From assembly GCA_030141605.1 (NCBI GenBank), contig JAQGDQ010000193.1:352501-411259 (forward strand): a stretch of DNA of 58,759 nucleotides. Reading direction: 5' to 3'. Positions 33,676 to 58,759 of this stretch are shown here, piece after piece. This DNA comes from Tubiluchus corallicola. Lineage: Eukaryota > Priapulida > Priapulimorpha > Priapulimorphida > Tubiluchidae. The translations under genes and the position numbers were made by a program. The notes beneath the pieces are model-generated. The model was not told the DNA's origin. It searched no databases and saw only the letters and a program-made list of their open reading frames with translations. Position 1 is the first letter of the stretch. Each line of letters begins with the position of its first letter.

Positions 33676-36053
33676 TAAAACCCGCAGTTCCTACTTCAGT
33701 AATGTTTCATTTATTTCACTTATTTTGTTTATGTTAAGTATATTTTTTGTAGACATTTGCGAACCTGATATGTCCAAAATAATTTAATATCGTAGGTTTA
33801 TATAAAAATTAATATAGTACAAAACATCTTAGTGTAAACATGTTTTGTGTGTCAATTTAGTATACCTCTAACCATATTTCACGGTGATAATTAGAGAAAT
33901 CATAATTAGGTTAAAAAACAAATCAAACGAGTATGATGTATGTACAGTATTTCATACAAAAAAGGACACATTTGATTTACAAATTCTAAAACATTTGAGG
34001 CATTGCAGATGTTGAAGATCATTATGTACTATCTGGGCATCCTAAAATAAAAAAGCCACACAGTAAAAATCAACATTAACAGCTTTTATTTAGCTCGGTA
34101 GAAAACTTCAACAACAGTGTGAAGGAAACTGCACATCCAAAGTTATGAAAAAGGCATGGTTGCTGTTATTTCAGGCCGTTGGTCGTCCGTTTCTGCCTCC
34201 ATACTGGTCGCTCGGATTCCAGATTTGCCGGTGGGGTTACGATAATTTGGACAATATGAAAGCAGCCGTGAACAGAACTCTTCATTATCGCATTCCTCTG
34301 GTGATTCCTTTATCAACATTGTGTACTGTCTTTATTTCTAATACAGTATTGCTGTGTAGTGTACTCATGGTAAACCCATGTTATTTATCATAGCTCGCAA
34401 TACGTAATTTATTTGAATGATACTACGAGCAGCTCGTGTGTCAATATCACTTTTTTGTGTGCCAAATGGCTTTGCTTAAGGGCGCGAAGAGATTTGTCGA
34501 CTGGTCGCGATGTGCGCACGGCTACAAAGTTAAGCAGTACTAGGCTGTGTTTCTAAATGGACTGGTGACTACCAGAAAGCTGCTTCTAGGCAGTTTTGTC
34601 ACCCAGGCTACATTTCATTGAGAAGGATGTATGCACACAGCTGAGTACAGCCAAGTAACTTTTGTCAGGTCTTTCTCATTTTAGAGTAATATCGTTGATC
34701 ATGAACTACGTTCTCGTCCTTCCATGGTGGTTGTGGTAGAGTACAAACCGTGGGCCACATATGCTTGTTTGAGAATTATTAATTCTGATGTTCGACCCAC
34801 GGTAGTATAACTCTGTCCTTCATAGCCATGCAAAAACTTTGTGCTTATACTGTTCATAGCTGAAGCATCTGCCTGTTACTGTTAGGTGTGATTTGCTGCC
34901 CAATTTTCTATTTACATATTATTAGTGATTGGCAATTAACACCCTTCTAACTGTTGTTTATATGCCTATTAGGATGTTCAAGTTGGTGACATTGATTATT
35001 TTGACAGACTGCTAGACTTTACTTATGATCACAAAAATTTCGCAGGATTACCGGAGTACGTGGATCATTTAAAAGAAGAAGGAATAAAGTTCATTACAAT
35101 TTTAGTGAGTATCGAACAGTTGTCAATACGCAAGTACGTATATTCACTAATTACGAAGTAAACGTTTGTTAGTGAATAATTAGATTTTTAGAAGTGTTCA
35201 TTGTTTTGTAATGTGTGATGTCGTGTTAACAATGCCACCCAGAACAAGAACCAATACATAATGGTAATAATTAGCACTTATAATCCATAAATCTATGGGC
35301 GCCGCCAGAGGTTAAAAAATTGGACGCGCAAGCAGCTAAAGGTTAGGGGTCCGGGAACATTTTCGAGGCCTCAAACGAGATCTAAATTCTGATACATAGA
35401 CTTCCTCAAACGTGAAAGGTTCTGCTTTAATGAATGTATTTTACCTACATTTAAACTAGGTAATATTCATTGTAGTCTATTGTAGTAGTCATATACCTAA
35501 AAAGCAAGTTCATAATACACCGCAATGTCCCATTACTTAAGCTTAATTTATTTAGTGTCAAGATTATCTGTCCAGCAAAATGTGGATAGTCAAGCATAAA
35601 ACTGATTTGATACTGTTAAGTTTTAAGCCCACCCACTGTTCATACAAAATTCAATATGTTTCCGTGAGTGCTAATTTTTCCCACTGGACACAGCTAAATG
35701 CAATTTTACTGCATTATACACCATTTTGCGGTCGCTAGAAACTACTTTCTCAAGCAAGTTCACCTCAAACTCGTGACTCTTAATTTCACTACTATTGTGA
35801 AAGGGGGGCCCAGGCTCCTTGGGTCTGCCCCCTAAATGCAGAAGTGCAGTTATAGTTAGCTGAATATTGTTTAGACAACGGAAATCGACAAGAGAATCGA
35901 CTCTTTGTAAGTGACATACATACACATAACTTCACTATGGAAATCAGCTATGAACTTCAATATGGAGACAAGGGGTTGGTGTGTTTCTTGGTTTACTACT
36001 AAAAACTTTATTTAGCCATAAAAAATTTTCTTAAGTTCTGTGAATGCACATGC

Positions 36054-54506
<18,453 letters not shown>

Positions 54507-57500
54507 TTCAAGGGCTAAAAAAATTAATGTACAATGCCCATTTAACTAAACAGGTCGATTATTTACATTGTTGAACCATATTGATATAGTTTTACTGTAA
54601 TTTTTACAGGTACAACACATTGTTCTTTTAAGATTATCTTAGTTTTCTGTTCCATTTTTTAAATTGTTCTATTTATCATTTGTTCTATAACTTCACTTCA
54701 CCATTGCTTCTATTGTCTTCATTTTTGTAGCGACATTTGAAAATGAAAAATTGTAGTGTACAAACACTATAGTGGTCACGAAAATATCTGAACTAGTGAT
54801 TTGATGTTTTTTAATACTTTTGCTTCACGTGCTAGCTCAATACTTCACTTTGTTTACAAATAATAATATTTTAGTTTCCTTTTGAATCTGTTTATTGATT
54901 TTACTCCAATCAGATATTTAGGTGGTTTCATCTACAGTTTTGATAGTGAAAGATGGAATGTCGGTTCAAACTGTTTTGTAACAGAGTCTGTAACAAGACG
55001 TAATGGCGCCACCTACCTGTCTGTAACAAGACATAATTGCGTCACCTACCTGTCTGTAACATTAGTCATAATTATGTTGACTGTGTAAAGTAAAGCATCA
55101 GAGCTTCCAGAACTTACTAGCAACCCTGCCTCATCTGCAAGCTGTAATCATCTTTGGATCAAACTAAGACACCATCCTGGAATCTTCCTATAACTCTGAG
55201 ACCACCTTCTTATTGTGCCTCTTAAAACCCTGGGACCCTTCCATTGAACTACCCTAGGGTGTTGTTGCTTTGTTGCTTACTAAGACAAATGTGTTTACAA
55301 CGAAGCAAAATCAGAAGAAGCTAATTTACGTAATTTGATAAAAGGACTTAAACTCACTTATGTTGTTTCTAGTGTTGAACAATCTGAAATGGGAAAGAAG
55401 GAAAGAACAACATTTAGCAGAGAAATAATCAAGAAAAGGAAAATAATGTTTCTAGATTACAAAATTTTGAGAAAACACATTTAATTCATTACTTTTTATG
55501 CTGAACCAAAATAACAGAAATTAAGACCTATATATGCAACGATGCCTCTTCTGACCAACAAAGAAGAATCACACTGATTGATTGACAACTTGTTCGCAAC
55601 AAGACTTTCAATTTTTGCCAATTTAATAAGATTTTGTCTGACGTTTCCAGATATAATTCGGCATACTGCAAGCAAAAACTCAGTATTCAACAGCAGGATT
55701 GGAACCCAACTCAGTACCAAGAATAATACCCCAACATCAGATACTGATCCGACAGAAATGTGTTAGCATCTTTTCAGCAATTGTTTGGACCCCCACATGC
55801 ACTAATATAGACAGACAATTCTCAAGACAACCCAAGTAATATTTATTTGTTTATTCATTAAACCAACAACTTTAAAACATTGTTTACAATGTCTGTATGT
55901 ATGATGAACAAAGCAACAAAAACACAACATGACAGGTAAACATATAGATCACAACTGATTTTAATGTTCCTTGTAAAAATAAATTTAAAATAATAATAAT
56001 AAGTACAATGCTGACTAGTAAGATAAGACTAGATAGAAAAAAACATTAGTTCTTCAAAAAAATACTCTTACTAATAAATTTTAATCAGACTTTTTAATCA
56101 AATGGTTCTACAACGTTTAGCGCTGAACAGGACTAAACAGAAATTGGGAGTTAAGCCAATGAGAAATCTAAACAATGCCTTGAGCACAAAGTGTCACAGC
56201 ATTTAATAGTTTTGACGAAACATATGGTAAAAATACATACTCCTATCATATAGTCAGTCCAATCCTCCTTAATAACAGATTATTTTCTTCAATTGTCAAT
56301 ATTTGCTAGTTTTTCATGAAAGCACCAGTCATGATTCAAACACAACTCAAAATATAATGTTACCCTCAAAAAATGCACTTTCTATGCAAGTCTCTAAAAT
56401 GCGTCATGCCTGTGCACTGCATAAAGAGTCATTTACACCACCGCAAGTCTCCCATAATCCCCCTGTACCCAAATCCATTCACCAGTCCAGGAATCAGCAA
56501 TTGAGGAGTTGGGAACCCTAAATCCTAAGTGAATCTAAGTGATTCATTGATAATAATCATGAATGTTACGATAACAAGATGCAAGAGCAAAACTGACATC
56601 ACAAAAACACAGTAATTATAGCTAATCACCAATAATCTCCTAGTAACAGCAGAACGACAAAATAATACAAAAACGTTTTCTTCGATTGTGATAAGACACC
56701 ACAAGCAAAGACAACATAAATATCAGTGAAACAATTTATCAATTTCACTGCCAATAATTTAAATGTACTTCATTTTCATCAAACATTGTTTGGGGACTAA
56801 CTTTTAAGAAGGTATATATATATCATGTCTAAACAATGGCTCTTATTCTTTAAACGAAGAGGGAAGCATGCCAGAATTATTCACTGCAGTTTCAATAAAT
56901 TATCCTACCAAATGTGCCATTTTATGTTTATTAAGTTATGATTATCCATTCCATTTCAATGAAGAGTCTTAATCATGGCCATTAGGCTAACGAAATATGA
57001 GCTCCCTCAGATGGAGCCAACCCTCCAACTTTCCGGCAGTCATCTTGAATATTTTTACTCGTCATATATTTCAGAGACATTTACAAAGCTTGAAGTAAAC
57101 TTGTTGCAAATTGTTTAGTTACACTGGAATAGCTATCTTACGTTTGCAAATAAAAATATTCTTCATAGTTCCTCACCAAATTAGCACATATTTCAACACA
57201 AGTAAAAAAACAGATGTTTTACCAAATGTTATCAAAGCTTGAGGGTCCTCCAAAGTTGAGTATTCTAGATTGCAGCCTATAGTAACCTATAGGATAATAC
57301 GATTAAAAACAACACAACTTTATTAAAATTTTTAATTTTTAACTTTTAACTTTTGTTTTTAACTACAAAACTGCATTCTTACATCATTATCAAACATGTC
57401 TGAAATACGTAAACATTGTCTTTGTGCTAGCCAGCAGCAATGCAACAATTCCCCATATTATTAAGTTTACAATCACATAATATTTTCACCAGTGCATTAC

Positions 57501-57766
57501 GAAAGAGCAGTAGTTCTCACTATAATTAAGTTTACAAAAAAAAATCAATATTAATTTTTTCTAATTCTCTGTCAACATGGAATTTGGAAACTCACAATTT
57601 CACCCAATTTCTTTCCCACTTGATAAATAAGAGTAATACAAAAAAAAGCACACGAAAATTTTAATTTTTACAATATTTTACAAACAACATATCACAACGC
57701 AGAGTATGACGTCTTCGAAAATGTCCGTGTGCTCTCAGTATAGCTGTGCGAAGAGATGTGACCAGA
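54507..57766. other. Intergenic region between Roco and glucosidase (right arm)
   Basis: Mirror of 23412-26382, with an extra stretch of about 287 bp at about 54780-55060. That stretch contains two copies of a 33-bp unit (CTGTAACAAGACGTAATGG... / CTGTAACAAGACATAATTG...). No gene recognised. Confidence 0.6.
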
Positions 57767-58759
57767 CTACAAGATGCTGCATATTGTGCAGCGTCGCACA
57801 TTAGCTATGGGCGCCATGTTTGGCTGTGTAAGAGTTGTACGGAAATCGCTACTCCTGTGTAATGCACTTAGCACTGAAGACTGCTGTAGACCAGCTGAAA
57901 ATTACGTAATTCAACAAGTAAGTAGGTTAGTAAGCAAGCCAATTAGTTAGCAAGTTAGTAACAGCAGTATTAATTTAGTTAAAAACATAGGAAAAAATTT
58001 GAACATACTTCAGCACTACAACAACATAGAAACGACATGATCAACATCACTGAATTAAGTTACTATTACACAACATTCATAGGAGATGGGTACAATACAT
58101 GCATACAGTACAAAATTAGCACAATTTATAAAAGTGAAAACAAAGATAAAGATAAAAAACATAAAAAAAGAGTGAAGTGAAAGCTTTGCAAAATAAAGAA
58201 AACGGAAGAAGAAAAGATTAAACTCACAGTTTACTCAGCAAAATCATTGCTCAAAAGCACAGAAGAATGTCAGGAATTTAAAACTCTTGCGAAACAGAGA
58301 GCGGTGCTTTATAACTGTGATTTTAAACATTGAAATTTGTAATAAATTAAGTTTCGAGGGAAATAAGAGTAAAGTTGGTAATGTTTGAATACATTTGGGG
58401 CGAGAATAAGAGATTTGTCATCCACACTTCAATGTATACAGACATTTTTGGACATTTATGACAAAGTGTAGTAAACCTTCATTTATTTTCGCATAGCAAA
58501 AACTAATAACAAGCAAAATGTCGAGATGCAGTGTTCTTGGCAATCCATGATATGTTTACTGAACCGGCCAGGTATTGCTCGATTTGGTCGTTAAGCATTC
58601 GGTTACCATTCGGCTATTCACTTCACTCTATTTTATCATCTTCAACTCTATCCCGACAGCAAAATAAATGCGCAAAAGGTAAGAATAAACTGAAATCTAA
58701 ATAAAAACCAACAACCACGCAAAAATGATGCAACCAAAATCAACTCTCACCTGCTCCAC
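57767..58759 (-). CDS. Roco gene 3' end, mirror copy (partial)
   Basis: The last exon (57894-57767, ending in TAG) matches exon 23284-23411 base for base as far as I could read. The final 9 bases of the window (58759-58751) are the end of the preceding exon, followed by a GTGAGA donor. The rest, including the TIR and Death exons if present, lies beyond the window, so whether a second full gene exists is unknown. Confidence 0.85.

Overview
The window looks like A+T-rich genomic DNA of an invertebrate animal. Coding sequence is broken into many short exons by introns of about 0.1-4 kb with GT-AG borders, and the introns hold LINE relics, short inverted-repeat elements and microsatellites. The domain content (a Roco GTPase with Death and TIR domains, and a trefoil-bearing GH31 lysosomal-type alpha-glucosidase) is metazoan. 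A sponge, cnidarian or mollusc-like lineage would fit, but the sequence alone does not settle which. All gene models below were spliced by hand: splice sites and codon phase were checked exon by exon, and no transcript evidence was available.

Region 1 (1-23,411, + strand) is the 3' part of one large gene: 20 exons encoding 1,037 visible residues, with the 5' end off the left edge. The order is a Roc GTPase domain (from just before switch II), COR domain, a short Cys/His-rich block, Death domain, TIR domain and a tail. The TIR keeps a glutamate where SARM1 and plant TIR NADases have their catalytic residue. Its introns contain an antisense 5'-truncated LINE with a 13-bp target-site duplication (6,944-9,068), a second LINE relic (about 1,590-2,290), (CT)n tracts, a 27-bp minisatellite and inverted-repeat elements.

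Region 2 (about 22,419-58,759) is a very large inverted duplication. The left arm (22,419 to about 36,053) and right arm (about 44,628 to 58,759, reaching the window edge) are near-identical reverse complements around a unique spacer of about 8.6 kb. Each arm carries the 3' end of the Roco gene, an intergenic stretch of about 3 kb and the first 11 exons of a GH31 alpha-glucosidase (signal peptide, four trefoil-like modules, N-terminal sandwich and start of the barrel). The spacer carries nine further exons, including the catalytic ones, but only in the orientation that continues the right-arm (minus-strand) gene.

The left-arm glucosidase therefore stops before the catalytic residues. The right-arm copy has them, but appears to lack the last C-terminal exons at the other breakpoint and has a one-base insertion just before the nucleophile motif. 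The structure is either a recent inverted segmental duplication or a fold-back assembly join of two haplotypes; the sequence cannot distinguish these.
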